A model generated the notes under the pieces. That model searched no databases. It worked only from the letters and a program-made list of their open reading frames with translations, and was not told where the DNA came from. A DNA stretch of 64,000 nt from Mesostigma viride (taxonomy: Eukaryota > Streptophyta > Mesostigmatophyceae > Mesostigmatales > Mesostigmataceae), in contig RPFO01000156.1 of assembly GCA_009746045.1 (NCBI GenBank), positions 1,166,653 through 1,230,652 of the forward strand, written 5' to 3'. Positions 9,942 to 19,867 of this stretch are shown one piece after another (position 1 is the first letter of the stretch; each line of letters begins with the position of its first letter). The position numbers and the translations under genes are program-made.

Positions 9942-12748
9942 ATGCAGGGTTTGGAAGACGGCGAGATACGCGACGAGCAGAGTGAGATCATACGCCGTAT
10001 AATACGGTATAATACGGTATAATACGTAATACGCTGGCTTTGAGCGTATGATTCATACGTTATAATACGTTTTAGCGTATAATGACGTATAATACCGTAT
10101 TATACCGTATGATGCCGTGTTTTCCGCGTTTTTTTTACGTTTTGCGCGGCTAGGATGCCAGAACGACAGGGCAACGATTTGAAGCCACAGATTTCGTATC
10201 TCTACTATAAGTACTGACCCGTCTGAACTTTCACAATTCGACGCGATCTTATTTTGACATTGTGGTGCACAGTGCGCGCACCGTGCGGAGGTGGCCATGG
10301 CGACGTGCGTTCCGTTAAAATATGGCTAATCCGGCGGGCGACAGGCGAAAAAATTAAGCCGATGGTTAAAAGTGATGTTCTATTATGATGTTTCATAGCA
10401 AGATCTGCACTATTTGCAAATTCGCTGCCTTTGTTGGTACAGATTTGCACGGGGGTCTCATCCAACGTCAATTTGGCCGCGATGAATAATCTAGCATGTG
10501 TGCCTGCGACGGTAGAACTCGACATTCGTGGGTTATTTTGATGCAGCAAGAGCCGTTTAGTAACGGACACCATGAAAATAACCTAAGCATCTTCGATCTG
10601 CGGCCATTTCCTGTCATTTCTAAAATGATTTCGTTCAGGCCTGCGCGATCCGCGGTTAATCCATCCATGGCTGGCTGGCTTTTCTTGCGCGCCTGGGTAG
10701 GAAATAATGCCGGCCGTGGTACGTTGATTTGCCGCATGTCACCGCCCAGTCTGTTTGCGCTCTTAATGAACCTGGCATGAAACTTTTTGCGCCGTTTCTG
10801 GGTTTTTCTTGCTATTTTGTTCTCCACTTGTTGCAGTTGTGCTATCAGATTTTCCGCAGCTTTCAATGGTTTTCCTTACGCTGCGTATGCCATGCTTCCT
10901 AAAGCTACCCAGAATTGATCGGGCAGTTATCTGGCTTTGCTACGCTTCCTGTATGGAGGTTTTCACACGGTAGACATTCTGTATTGCGTAGTCAAGGACC
11001 CTAGCTGCCTGGGAGCGGCATCACCGTTGCAAGGAGCTGGCGAGCTCATAGACGCCTGTCATGCTCTTCAGCCTGCTGGAAAACAAGGTTGTTGTATGGA
11101 AGGTGAGAATATGTGAGTTACTTATCACATCCCCACCTGTTTAGCCTCCGTGGTTCCCCAACGGGGACACGAGATTAATTAATATTAATTAATTAATTCA
11201 GTTAATTAATTAATTAATGCACACCACGAGTCACACACCTGTAGTCACATGCAGCTCAGTATATTCACATAGCATCGCACCATGCAAACATACTACATGC
11301 ATTAATTGTATACTACTGTAGTATTTGCGTGCATGCACAGCCGGATATATATATTAAAATATATAATTACTTGCATCAAAGTGAAGGCACCCAAGTAAAC
11401 ATAACCAATATAAAGCCACATATATACACATACACACAATTATGCATGCGCACGTTTACATTCTCAGTATTACATGCAATACATCGATCGTGTCCACAAT
11501 ATCCACCGTATAGAGTATAGCCGAGGGTAGGGCAACCTTGGATTATGTCCAAAACAGTGTTAAAAACATGTGGATTGATGGTGGGTGTCTTAAAATGTGT
11601 AAAATCAGAGTATTCTGAGTGTGTCCGTACGAAAACGTATAATACCGTATTATACCGCATTATACCGTATTATACATTATACTCCACCGTGACCGTATAA
11701 CGCGTATAACGTACGATCTCACTCTGGCGACGAGCGGGGGCTGCGGGGTCAGAATTTTAATCAGAATTTTAATCGTCCAGCAGCAGCAGAGCAGCCCCGC
11801 AGAGCCAAGGCCCAGGAGGGCTTTGCTATTCTTAACCAGCTTCCCAGTCTCAAGGAGCACTGGACTGTTAAGGATAAGGATATTACCATTAGGCACCTTA
11901 AGGGATATAAGGGCTTATATAATGGTAACAATCCTCTGCAGGTGCTGTGTATGTCACAGTACCTTCTTAAGTGTCCCAAGAGGGTGCAGAAGTATGTAAA
12001 TGACAAGTTTGAGGATGGAGATTCCTGGGAGGTTTTTATAGCTGAGTTTGAGGTGTTCCTAGATGATAAGAGGGCTAGTGATGGCTCCTTTTGGAAGAAG
12101 GAGTACATTGATTTCAAGGCTGAGGGTCTGATTCTGCAGGCATTTGAGGATTTTCAGGAGCTCAGGCACAATTGTGCTGGCAAGGGGTATGTAGTGTCAG
12201 ATGAGATTGCCATGGATGATTTCCTAGGTAGCCTGGGATTGGATGAGGTCACCTTGGATAACCTGCAGGTGCACATGCGTACATGCACCACCTGGGCTGC
12301 TATGGTGGCCAAGATCAAGGATTATTTCAGGGGCAAGTATGTGGGAGGCAAGAAGGAGGCAGACAAGGCCAGGGAGAAGCAGAAGGAGAAGGATAAGGTG
12401 GATATGGCAGCTGCAGCAGGGGGCAGTGTTCCCAAGGTCAAGGGCAACCAATGGGGGGGGCAGCCCTCCAACGGTTATGGTCCACCAAGGTCAGGGCCTT
12501 CCAAGCGGGGGGGCTTCCAGGCCAAGGGCTTCAGTGGCTTCAAGCGTCGTGGAGGTCCTTCCCAGGAGCAGCCAGCGGCTCAGCGTCCCAGATTTGATTT
12601 CAACAGGGTGGGGTCCCAGCGGGGACCACCTGGGGTGGGGACACCTCGTATCACATGTTATTTCTGTCACCAGCAGGGCCACATCCGTAAGGACTGCCCT
12701 AGCTGGCGTAAGCAAAGGGGCCAAGGTGGGTATAACAACCCAACCTGA
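9942..12748 (+). pseudogene. Copia gag with CCHC zinc knuckle, split by a hAT insertion
   Basis: The start ATG at 9942 gives 12 codons up to 9977; the hAT element (9978-11726) and one duplicated GCGACGAG follow; the same frame resumes at 11735 and runs to TGA at 12746-12748. Without the insertion gag would be 349 aa. The C-terminal part is basic and Gly/Arg-rich and carries a zinc knuckle CYFCHQQGHIRKDC (12656-12697, C-x2-C-x4-H-x4-C), the nucleocapsid signature. The middle (KRVQKYVNDKFEDGDSWEVF and following) fits a retrotransposon capsid. Gag forms the particle that packages element RNA. The TGA is followed by CGG and a hairpin and may be read through (separate entry). Confidence 0.88.
9970..11734. 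mobile_element. Non-autonomous hAT element (9978-11726) with 8-bp target duplications
   Basis: Ends are CAGAGTGAGATCATACG and its inverse CGTACGATCTCACTCTG, 17 bp with one mismatch, starting with CAG as in many hAT elements. The exact 8-bp duplication GCGACGAG flanks them at 9970-9977 and 11727-11734, and the interrupted gag frame is restored by removing the element plus one duplication. Inside both ends are clusters of CGTATAATACGG / CCGTATTATACC (9985-10115 and 11640-11712), typical of subterminal transposase-binding repeats. No transposase gene is present; the longest internal frame (132 codons, minus) has no hAT motif. A TTAA-rich stretch lies at 11172-11218. Confidence 0.92.
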
Positions 12749-12796
12749 CGGGCTCAGCCTTCCCTGGGCTTGCTAGGGTCCGCCAGGGAGGGGGCT
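12746..12796 (+). promoter_or_regulatory. Probable stop-codon readthrough signal: UGA-CGG plus hairpin
   Basis: The gag stop TGA is followed directly by CGG, and after 7 nt a hairpin can form: AGCC (12756-12759) pairs with GGCT (12793-12796) and TCCCTGG (12761-12767) with CCAGGGA (12783-12789), with a 15-nt loop. The frame then stays open to 13192. UGA followed by CGG or CUA plus a 3' structure is the known type II readthrough context of several RNA viruses. Here it would append a 147-residue linker to a minority of gag. The fold was drawn by eye and function is inferred. Confidence 0.55.
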
Positions 12797-13192
12797 AAGA
12801 GTGACCCCCCCATTACTCTGGATGAAGTTGATTTGCTCCCTGCACAGGTTGAGAGTCTCCCACTTAAGGTTGAGAGTCCCCCTGCACAGGTTGAGGGTGC
12901 ATCCATGGAGGAAGAACACAATGGGGTAGTGACTGGGTCTTCCCACGTCACCATGGTGAAAGCAGTTACCACAAGGCAACAACGTTCCCACATGGCTCTT
13001 GGAGGTAGTTTGCGTACTCCTTCAATGTTGGAGCGTGGAAGTCCTGCCTTAGGGCAGGAAGCTCCTCTAGAGGAGGAGGGTGAGGCTGATGGCCTGAATG
13101 ATGCAATGGGGAGCATGGTTGTAAGTGAGCGTGCTGTTCCAGCACCTCACCTGTATTTAATAAAATGTCTCTTGTGTCAAACATTGCATTGA
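12749..13192 (+). CDS. Copia linker ORF in the gag frame after the UGA
   Basis: These 147 codons are in the same frame as gag, between its TGA and a TGA at 13190. There is no ATG near the start, which supports readthrough rather than independent initiation. The sequence is acidic and contains a short internal repeat (VEVESLPLKVESPPAQVE-like, about 12838-12900). No enzyme motif is visible; this is where copia elements normally carry the protease, so its absence here is notable. It overlaps the pol frame, which is open from 13129, by about 64 nt; pol lies in the -1 frame, so pol could be reached by -1 shifting or by initiation at ATG 13165. Confidence 0.5.
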   Translation, partial: RAQPSLGLLGSAREGAKSDPPITLDEVDLLPAQVESLPLKVESPPAQVEGASMEEEHNGVVTGSSHVTMVKAVTTRQQRSHMALGGSLRTPSMLERGSPALGQEAPLEEEGEADGLNDAMGSMVVSERAVPAPHLYLIKCLLCQTLH

Positions 13193-16100
13193 GATTGCAT
13201 CACATGTTTGGTCATGCTGCCCAGGCACTCCAGTTTGCAAGGAGGCTGGGAGGGACATCTTTGTTTAATGCAGTAAAACAGGTTGCTGAGGCTTGTTCCT
13301 GTAGGCTGGTTGCTCCCAAGCCTAAGAAGTCTCATGTCAGACAACCTGTGTTGCAGCCTGGATATGTACAATGTGATATCCAAGAAATCAGGAAACTGAT
13401 TTTGTTGGTTGGTGTTGATAGATATACCAAGTACAAGGTGCTGGAGCTGTTGCAAGACAAGTCTAAGCCATGTTTGGTGGCTGGGCTCCAGGCTATCAGA
13501 TCCAGAATGAAACCAGTGATCCAGCTGCAGTGTGATTTAGAATTTGAGTGCTGCATGGGGAATGAAGACCTCCCTGAGTTATTTATTGTACACAGGGAGT
13601 CCCATGGCAGTCAAGGCGTGGTGGAGAGGACAATCAGAGAACTCAAGACTATTCTGCTGACGGAGAAGAAGATTCCAAGATTGGTTCCAGCTATTATCAA
13701 GACGGCCTGGTTAAGGTCAGTTGAGGACAGATTGAATGTCAGGGCATCCATGTATGTTGGAGAGGTCCCTGTGACTCCATTATCATTGCATCTTCGGGAG
13801 CTCCCTACTGAGGTTGAGCAAGCCTGGAAAGATAGCCTTATGTTCAAGTTTGCCAAGTTGAGGCAGAAAGACAAGGGCTGGAGTGTTCTGAAACCTGTTG
13901 TTGGCCAGAGGGTAATTGTGTGGAAAGAGCCCAAGCTTGCAGGCAAGCGTGGTAGCTGGCACCCTGGAGTAGTGACCAGGGTGGAACTAGCTGGGCACAA
14001 GTGCTGGGTGAAGATGGAGGATCCTCCCCAGAATGTGCACCGTCTGTCGTGGTCATATGTACGTCTAAGGGGTGCTGAAGCAGAGGCAGTAGCTCCTGAT
14101 GTGACAACCTTGCCAGTTGGTCATGACGTCATCCCTGATCATCACGTTCAAGCTGGAAGTAATCCCCGGGTAAGTCCTGGCCAGACCCCTGGATCGGTTA
14201 ACTTTCCATCCTTAGGACAGGCAGATGTGGTCCCCTCTAGCCTCACTAAGCATAGAGGTGTGGGCCTGAAAGATGTGGTGCTGGCTATGCAAAAAGCCAA
14301 GCAAGGACCTCGGGTGTCCAAGCTCAGCCAGTTGGAGGAGTCCGAGGATGCTGTCCTAGAGGTAGATACCAATGCTGAGGTTTCTGTTATGGGATCTCAA
14401 CATACAGGTCAACGGCAGGTGCTTTCGCCTAGTTGTGCTTGGGTGTCTGACTTTAGTGGCAGGACACACATTATGGTATTGGGAGAGGTGCTGGTACCCT
14501 TCATGGGTGAGGATGTCACATTTCTTGTGCTTGAAGATTATGATGGCCCTATCATCTTGGGTCAAAATTTTCTGAGCTCTCCTAGAATTGTTGTGGCATC
14601 TGATAAGCTGAGAAAGTTTGGCTGGGGTAGCATACCCTTGGTCAATTTTAAAACCTCCCTTGCCAGTGTATTTAATTCTGTGAAAGCGATCAAGAATGTG
14701 CAGTGGCCTGAGAATCAGATTCCTGTGGCTTCCAGTCTTGTTATGCCAGCTGCTCTACACCCTAGCAGTATTGGTATTACTAAGAGATCACTGGCTGCTC
14801 ATTCTCCTCTTAGCTATGATCAGCTTGTCCAGGAAATGAGTTCTCCTCTAATGTTTGAGGCCTGGAGGCTAGCATTTGCCAAGGCTCTAGAGGAGTGGTT
14901 GCAGTTTGACTGCTGTCAGCCTGTGAATGAAGTTCCCCCATACAGTACACGGTTGAAGCTCAGATTCGTCATCAAGCGGAAGGAGGTGGAGGGGGTGTCT
15001 GTTCCCCATGTGCGTCCAGTTCTCAATGAATACCGTGGTACTGGGGATCTTCTGGGCGAGGAGTTGTATACACCTGGGATGCTACATGATACATGGCGTA
15101 TTTTATTGTGCCTGTATGTCGGTATGCTGAACCAGGGTGCTGATATGTCTTCAGTTCTGCTAGATTTCAAGAGAGCATTTCTGAAGGGTGATCCCAGTGT
15201 GGCTCAGCAGGTGTGGCATTGTGAAACTCCATTTCATGTGCCAGTTCCTGTAGCCTGGCAGGCAGAGCTCCAGTCTAGCTACCTGCTGATTCTGAAGGGT
15301 CTAGAAGGTCTCAGGTCCAGTCCCATCATTTGGAGGCTCACCTTGGAAGACTTCTTGACTAAACACTGTGGGTTGAAGGTGTCATCTGTGGACCCATGTT
15401 TATTGCTGGGTAGGTGGCATGATTTACCTGTGTATGCTAGCCTGCATGGTGATGACTTGCACTTGATTGCTCCCACTAAGTGGTTGAGTCAGTTTGTGCC
15501 CATCATTAATGATGCATTTCCTTTGGGAAAAGAATTGTGGCAGAAGCCTGGAGAGGCTGTCACGTTCTGTGGAATGCAGGCTACATTGGTTCAGGAGGGG
15601 AGTCAGTGGCTGATTAAGCTGCAGGCGGGCAATGACTACAAGAGTACCATTCTTCAATCTGTTCCAGAGGTCATGACGTCATCCATTGCACCTGAGCTGA
15701 AAGGCAAGTTGGCCTGGTATGGCAGCATTTGTGGGCCTGACATGATGGTCCATAGCAGATCCCCTGATGATGTGCTAATTCTGGAGGAGCCTTCCCAGAT
15801 TATTGCACATGTTAACAAGTCTCCTGGTATTACTTTAGCTGGGATTGATTTGTCTTTGCCATTTTCCTTGGATATCTATGTTGATAGCTCCATGGATAGC
15901 AGGCAAGTTTCTAAGGTCAGAGGCAGGTCAGCTGGCTTGTTTGTGCTTCAGCAACATAGGCCTAGTCTTGTGGCCTGGTACAGTCGTCTTCAAAGAAGGG
16001 TTGCTGTGAGTTCAGATGTCTCTGAGTGCAGAGCCATTTGTGAAGGGATTCAGTCCAGTTTGTACATCAAGGAGCTGTTGCTAGCTATGGCTTCAGTGAC

Positions 16101-16344
16101 TCCTCATACTCTTCAGATGGAAACCTTGATCCTTTCAGATAACATGGGCATGGTCCAGTTTGTGCACAAGCAGTTGGCCAGGAGCAGAGATCTGGATTAT
16201 CTCCTGTTGAAGGAGTTGGCAGGTCTGGTGGATATTCAACATCTTCCAGGTTCTGAGAATCCTGCTGATGCCTTGACCAAGTTACCTCACAAGTCTGCTG
16301 AGCAATATAAGCTTCTTTACAAGCTGATGAGCTCCTCTGTGTGA
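13165..16344 (+). CDS. Copia pol: integrase, retropepsin-like domain, reverse transcriptase, RNase H
   Basis: This is a 1059-codon uninterrupted frame. The N-terminus has a His/Cys zinc-binding region (HHMFGH...CSC, residues 12-46), then an integrase core with D71 (QCDIQ), D124 (QCDLE) and E154 (GVVERTIREL). Residues about 395-480 look like a retropepsin: DTNA at 401-404 and IILGQNFLSS at 463-472. Reverse transcriptase follows, with motif A LLDFKRAFLKGD (D667) and HGDD at 761-764 in place of the usual YVDD. RNase H begins near IYVDSSMD, and the protein ends with HLPGSENPADALTK, the common copia C-terminal motif. Integrase before RT defines copia. The protease-like segment between them is unusual; its Gly-to-Asn change in D-T-G may abolish activity. 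It makes cDNA from element RNA and inserts it. Confidence 0.92.
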   Translation: MSLVSNIALRLHHMFGHAAQALQFARRLGGTSLFNAVKQVAEACSCRLVAPKPKKSHVRQPVLQPGYVQCDIQEIRKLILLVGVDRYTKYKVLELLQDKSKPCLVAGLQAIRSRMKPVIQLQCDLEFECCMGNEDLPELFIVHRESHGSQGVVERTIRELKTILLTEKKIPRLVPAIIKTAWLRSVEDRLNVRASMYVGEVPVTPLSLHLRELPTEVEQAWKDSLMFKFAKLRQKDKGWSVLKPVVGQRVIVWKEPKLAGKRGSWHPGVVTRVELAGHKCWVKMEDPPQNVHRLSWSYVRLRGAEAEAVAPDVTTLPVGHDVIPDHHVQAGSNPRVSPGQTPGSVNFPSLGQADVVPSSLTKHRGVGLKDVVLAMQKAKQGPRVSKLSQLEESEDAVLEVDTNAEVSVMGSQHTGQRQVLSPSCAWVSDFSGRTHIMVLGEVLVPFMGEDVTFLVLEDYDGPIILGQNFLSSPRIVVASDKLRKFGWGSIPLVNFKTSLASVFNSVKAIKNVQWPENQIPVASSLVMPAALHPSSIGITKRSLAAHSPLSYDQLVQEMSSPLMFEAWRLAFAKALEEWLQFDCCQPVNEVPPYSTRLKLRFVIKRKEVEGVSVPHVRPVLNEYRGTGDLLGEELYTPGMLHDTWRILLCLYVGMLNQGADMSSVLLDFKRAFLKGDPSVAQQVWHCETPFHVPVPVAWQAELQSSYLLILKGLEGLRSSPIIWRLTLEDFLTKHCGLKVSSVDPCLLLGRWHDLPVYASLHGDDLHLIAPTKWLSQFVPIINDAFPLGKELWQKPGEAVTFCGMQATLVQEGSQWLIKLQAGNDYKSTILQSVPEVMTSSIAPELKGKLAWYGSICGPDMMVHSRSPDDVLILEEPSQIIAHVNKSPGITLAGIDLSLPFSLDIYVDSSMDSRQVSKVRGRSAGLFVLQQHRPSLVAWYSRLQRRVAVSSDVSECRAICEGIQSSLYIKELLLAMASVTPHTLQMETLILSDNMGMVQFVHKQLARSRDLDYLLLKELAGLVDIQHLPGSENPADALTKLPHKSAEQYKLLYKLMSSSV

Positions 16345-17120
16345 GTTGAGCAATTCCAGTTGGAGCTTTGAGTTTGGTGACTGATTGGGTGAGAAGAGCT
16401 AACATAGAGCTGGGCTCTGTTATGCTGAGAGCTGTGATGCTCTGAGGGCAGTAATGCTCTGTGTACATATGTGTATAATACTGTATTCTATGTAATGCTC
16501 AGTCATGGAGCATGATGTTGGTTGGGGGTTTGTCCTCAGTTTGAGGTTTGTCTCAACCAAAGGGATTTTATAGGGCAGGGTTCGATTCCCTGGGGCTGCT
16601 TAGGCGGATTTTCCCGGATTGGCTGGCCCATCAACCTTGCTGGTGAGGTGGCGACAGGTCCCCCTAGTTTTGTCCCAGACAGAGGAAGGTAGTTTGTCAT
16701 GTGCTTAATATATTTTGTGATGTGCTATTTCTCAGTCCATGGTGGGCGCCAGTTCTGATAACTATCAATGTCTACCTGATAAGGTCTTGTGGGTAACTTG
16801 TGGGGTTCCAATCAGGAGCCATTATGGTGATGATTCCATTTTGGTCATTATTCTGGTTAGCCACAAGCTGCTATTCCAAACACTTGGCTTTCTACTTCCA
16901 GTGGATAGGGAATTCATTGTAATTCGTCATGGCTGAGATGTGTTGTGATCTGGTGCTTGATTAATCCCGAGCAGAGACTACAGAGAGCTGGGAGGGATGT
17001 CAAGTGCTATGCATGTTGTTTCTATATATGTGTTGCCAAGCCTAACAGCTCTAAAAGAAAGAAAGGGCTGGAGTTAATATGGCTGTTACGTCCAAGCTCT
17101 AAAAGAGAAGAAAGGGCTGG
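16345..17120 (+). other. Copia 3' untranslated region with duplicated polypurine tract
   Basis: There is no coding frame of note. A purine-rich CTCTAAAAGAGAAGAAAGGGCTGG (about 17097-17120) sits directly against the 3' LTR and is the likely primer of plus-strand synthesis. A near copy, CTCTAAAAGAAAGAAAGGGCTGGAGTTAATATGG, occurs at 17050-17083 and includes an imitation of the LTR start (AGTTAATAT). A tRNA T-arm-like hairpin at 16576-16592 has no matching tRNA body. Confidence 0.6.
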
Positions 17121-17748
17121 AGTTAATATTGCCTGGCAAGCAATATTATTCTACTAAGCTACTTGGCTTGTAGAGATTCTACTTCCGGTTACTACAATCC
17201 AGAAACGGGTTCATTCTGATGAGTATTGCTCGAGATATGAGCAAGATACTGTTCTACTACATTCTACTTGGATTCGGTGATTCTACGGTGGTTCTTCAAG
17301 TGACGCGTGGCATACGGCGTCTTGTCACAGTGTACGATAGGACATTTAGTCTCCGACACTGCGGTCTATTCAATGCTATTGATTAGACGTAACAAATAGT
17401 GACAGGACTTGTGCGACAGGACACTGATGTGACTATTTATGGATAACGAGTCGAGATCTGCTGGTCCAGAGTGAAGGACAGCAATATTGTAAGATGATCT
17501 GTCCTATCAGTCATCTGGATGTGACTGCGTCACAATTAGTATATAACGAGCAGGACGCTGCCACTTGGTAGCACCACTTTCCCTGCACCTGTGTCCTCAC
17601 ACCTTTGGCGACGGTTCTCACGTGCTTCGTGCATTCTGTGCTGGTAGCCATAACCAGCAACGTAAACCTATTGATTAATATAACTACTTCCTCTGTAGAT
17701 ATTAATCAGTGCAGGCTGAACCACAGTTCAGCCACAGTTTCGTTAACT
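17121..17748 (+). repeat. Copia 3' LTR
   Basis: This direct repeat of 8514-9141 is the same length, 628 bp, with one visible substitution (C17366). It is followed by the target duplication GTGCT at 17749-17753 and then by the interrupted hAT-like element. Confidence 0.93.
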
Positions 17749-17833
17749 GTGCTACTGACGGTGTAATGGAATATAGCGACGACGAGGCCAGTGCGACTGT
17801 GCGACAGTGTGCAGCCATTTTCGATTTGCAGCC

Positions 17834-18460
17834 ATGAAGAAGAAAGGGCCTGAATGGGATTTCGTTCTCGAGAAGAAAGAAGCAGTCACAGATGCTGTTA
17901 GTAACAAAACGCAGTTTGTGTCGAATAAGTTCTGCTCATTTTGCAACAAGAAGTTCTCATACGGGGCGGGGGCAATCAGCGTATTCCGAGTCCGTGCACA
18001 CTTTGCCGGAATCGCAGGGGAAGGGATGTTACCCTGCGACAAAATTCCACCGAATATCCGGAGCAGGTTTCTCAGGATGTATAACAACAAGTCGCAGCAG
18101 TCAGACGCCAAGAAGCAGCACAATTTGAACAGGGCAATGGCGGAGATGGGAGGGGCTGCGCCGGCTGACTTGTCGTCGGTTCCCAGCAATTAAGGCCAGC
18201 TGAGCATCACCAAATGGCTGAATCCCGTCGACGAGAAAGGTGTCCAGCTGCTGGCTGCTGAATTTTATATCGAGAACGGCATTGCCTTCAATGCGGCTGA
18301 GAGCGCCTCTTTCAAGCAGATGGTGGCCGGCATGATCCAGTACAGAGGAGGGCACGTCACCCCTCCTTCTCGGCAGTTGTTGGGTGGCGACCTTGAGAGC
18401 ATGGTCCGTAGTTGTGTCTTATGTCCTCTCATGCATTATAGAGTGGATGGCTTTCCTTAC
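17834..18460 (+). pseudogene. hAT transposase fragment: BED zinc finger and start of the DUF659-like region
   Basis: ATG 17834 opens 119 codons with the layout of plant-type hAT proteins: KKKGPEWDF at the start, a BED-like finger with C34, C37, H56 and C68, and HFAGIAGEGMLPC. After an in-frame TAA (18191) the same frame continues with ITKWLNPVDEKG, ENGIAFNAAESASFKQMV and PPSRQLL, matching the conserved transition into the DUF659 region (families usually read GIPFN...F). The DDE catalytic core and dimerisation region are not present; the frame ends at about 18465. This is therefore a broken, truncated transposase. Copia inserted 80 bp upstream of it. Confidence 0.75.
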
Positions 18461-19349
18461 AATTAATTAATTAATTAATTAATTGATTCCTTACAATTCC
18501 CGTTGCAGCATGCTCCCCCCTGCATTTACGAATCATAATCAGATAGGATTGCAGGCCATAAATGGAAGATGTTAATAAATTCGGGGTTCTTTGAACGGAG
18601 TTTCTTCTATACGTGAATGCGGGAACAAGAGGCCGCTGGATGAGCGGCTTATAGGTCGTAGTGTTTTCTCGTAGCTGTTTGGCTAGAGCTTTTGTGATTA
18701 GTAGATGCAATATAGTGCATGGTTGAAAAATTAATTAAATAAAATGTGCGTTCCGCGCTTGGGTTGATTATACCCGGGCGGAACGGGGCGTGAGGTGCAG
18801 TGCCCCTGAAAAGAACAACCTACGCATTTATATTTAATACTAGCCGTGCAGATTCGGGATATTCTACCCCCGGTCTGTACGGTTAGCGTCTTACTAGCAT
18901 CACTGAACATAAGGGTTTAATGACGTCAGTTAGCTAGGGATAAGGGAGGTTTTGCGACTAAAAGCCGCTCTGGCTGGTTTTGTCGGCCTCTTTCTTTGCT
19001 CCCCACCCACCCACCCTTGTCTTGGTTGCCTCTAGGGCAACGTACTTCATGAAGGGCCTTGAACGGCGTGCCTCCGGGCATGTCAATTAGTGTCACATGT
19101 ATGCTTCCACTTATTGTTTTAATGAAGATGCTGGTTTTTGTGGGAGCTACGTGGGACATGAAAAGCATATACACCAAATTTCAGTTGTAATAACTGCATG
19201 ACCATCATCAAGGAGCGTGCTAATTGGGTGACTGACAATTGGACCACAAAAACTGTCGCGCATTTTACCACCGCGTATTTTATACCCCCCACGTATAATA
19301 CGCGTATTTTAAGTCCACGTATTATACCCCGCACACGTATTTTCCAACC
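18461..19349. other. Remainder of the hAT-like element, non-coding
   Basis: A TTAA run (18463-18485) is followed by unremarkable sequence with only short frames. The last 90 bases (19260-19345) carry repeated CGTATTTTA / CGTATAATACGCG motifs shared with the element's left end and with the smaller hAT element, marking it as the right subterminal region. Confidence 0.5.
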
Positions 19350-19867
19350 CGGCCTGCAGCCTCTCCTGGAGTGGGATGCCCGCCGTCCCGCGCCCCTAGC
19401 TCCCGGGCCAGGGCCTGGACTCCCGCGGCCATTCTCCCCCTCGGGCTAGTGACTACCTAGAGACGTTCGGGTCGCGACAGTGCGCTCGTCGGTGGCGCTC
19501 ACGTGAGGTTCGGCACATCAGGTTGTGGCTGGCTAATGTGGAGCCTCTGCTAGATCTGTTCTTCCCGACGGGCTTGCGTCATCGGATCCGGTACCATCGC
19601 CTACTCCTGCGGGCTCTCTGTTTGATCGCGGTAGAGCCTTTCCTACGCCTCTTTGCCTGTGGTTTCCTGGACTGGGCCCGTGGCCAGGTGGTCCTTACGC
19701 AGCATATGTATTACTGGGCCTTTCTGGGTCTTTTTCCTGATGGCGTGTGGGCCGATGTTTTCCTCACTGTAGATAGGCATGATAATGCCGACGACGTGGC
19801 CCACTACCATGCGTATCTGGAGGCTCTGCTGGCCTCGCGTGGCACTTACCAGACTGATGGCAACTAG
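19350..19867 (+). pseudogene. ORFx, C-terminal part (copy 1), frameshifted
   Basis: The ORFx reading resumes with LEWDARRPAP, as in the intact stretch of the minus-strand copy (45583-46359). One frame ends in a stop at 19449; a second, shifted frame (from 19523) carries the conserved C-terminus: DLFFPTGLRHRIRYHRLLLR, LFACGFLDWARGQVVLTQH, YYWAFLGLFPDGVWADVF and the final YQTDGN with TAG at 19865. This half is Arg- and aromatic-rich and predicted helical, unlike the disordered N-terminus, and is well conserved between the two copies. No known family was recognised. Confidence 0.7.

Larger units (their letters stand above)
8514..17748 (+). mobile_element. Copia-type LTR retrotransposon, 9.2 kb, with nested hAT element
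   Basis: Two 628-bp direct LTRs (8514-9141 and 17121-17748) flank the element and GTGCT is duplicated outside (8509-8513 and 17749-17753). LTRs start AGTTAATATT and end CGTTAACT, a short inverted repeat instead of the usual TG..CA. By eye they differ at one base (T8759 versus C17366), so insertion was recent. Internal order: leader ORF (9223-9786), gag (9942 to 12748, interrupted at 9978 by a hAT element), a readthrough linker ORF, then pol with integrase before reverse transcriptase, the defining copia order. A purine-rich tract precedes the 3' LTR. The hAT insertion makes this copy defective for gag. Confidence 0.93.
8192..19350 (+). mobile_element. hAT-like DNA transposon splitting ORFx, itself split by a copia element
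   Basis: The ORFx reading stops at about 8191 and resumes at about 19350, so everything between is an insertion. Removing the nested copia element (8514-17748 plus one GTGCT duplication) leaves about 1.9 kb. This contains a BED-finger transposase start (17834) and, at both ends, clusters of CGTATTTTACGCG / CGTATAATACG motifs (8250-8275 and 19265-19340) like the subterminal repeats of the smaller hAT element at 9978-11726. The outermost ends pair only imperfectly (GGTTG..ATGTACG against CGTATTTTCCAACC) and an 8-bp duplication is not obvious, so boundaries are good to about 10 bp. Much of the transposase is missing. Confidence 0.6.

Noticed and set aside
16576-16592. Perfect tRNA T-arm (CAGGG-TTCGATT-CCCTG)
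   Set aside because: There is no acceptor partner, anticodon arm or A box within 80 bp upstream.
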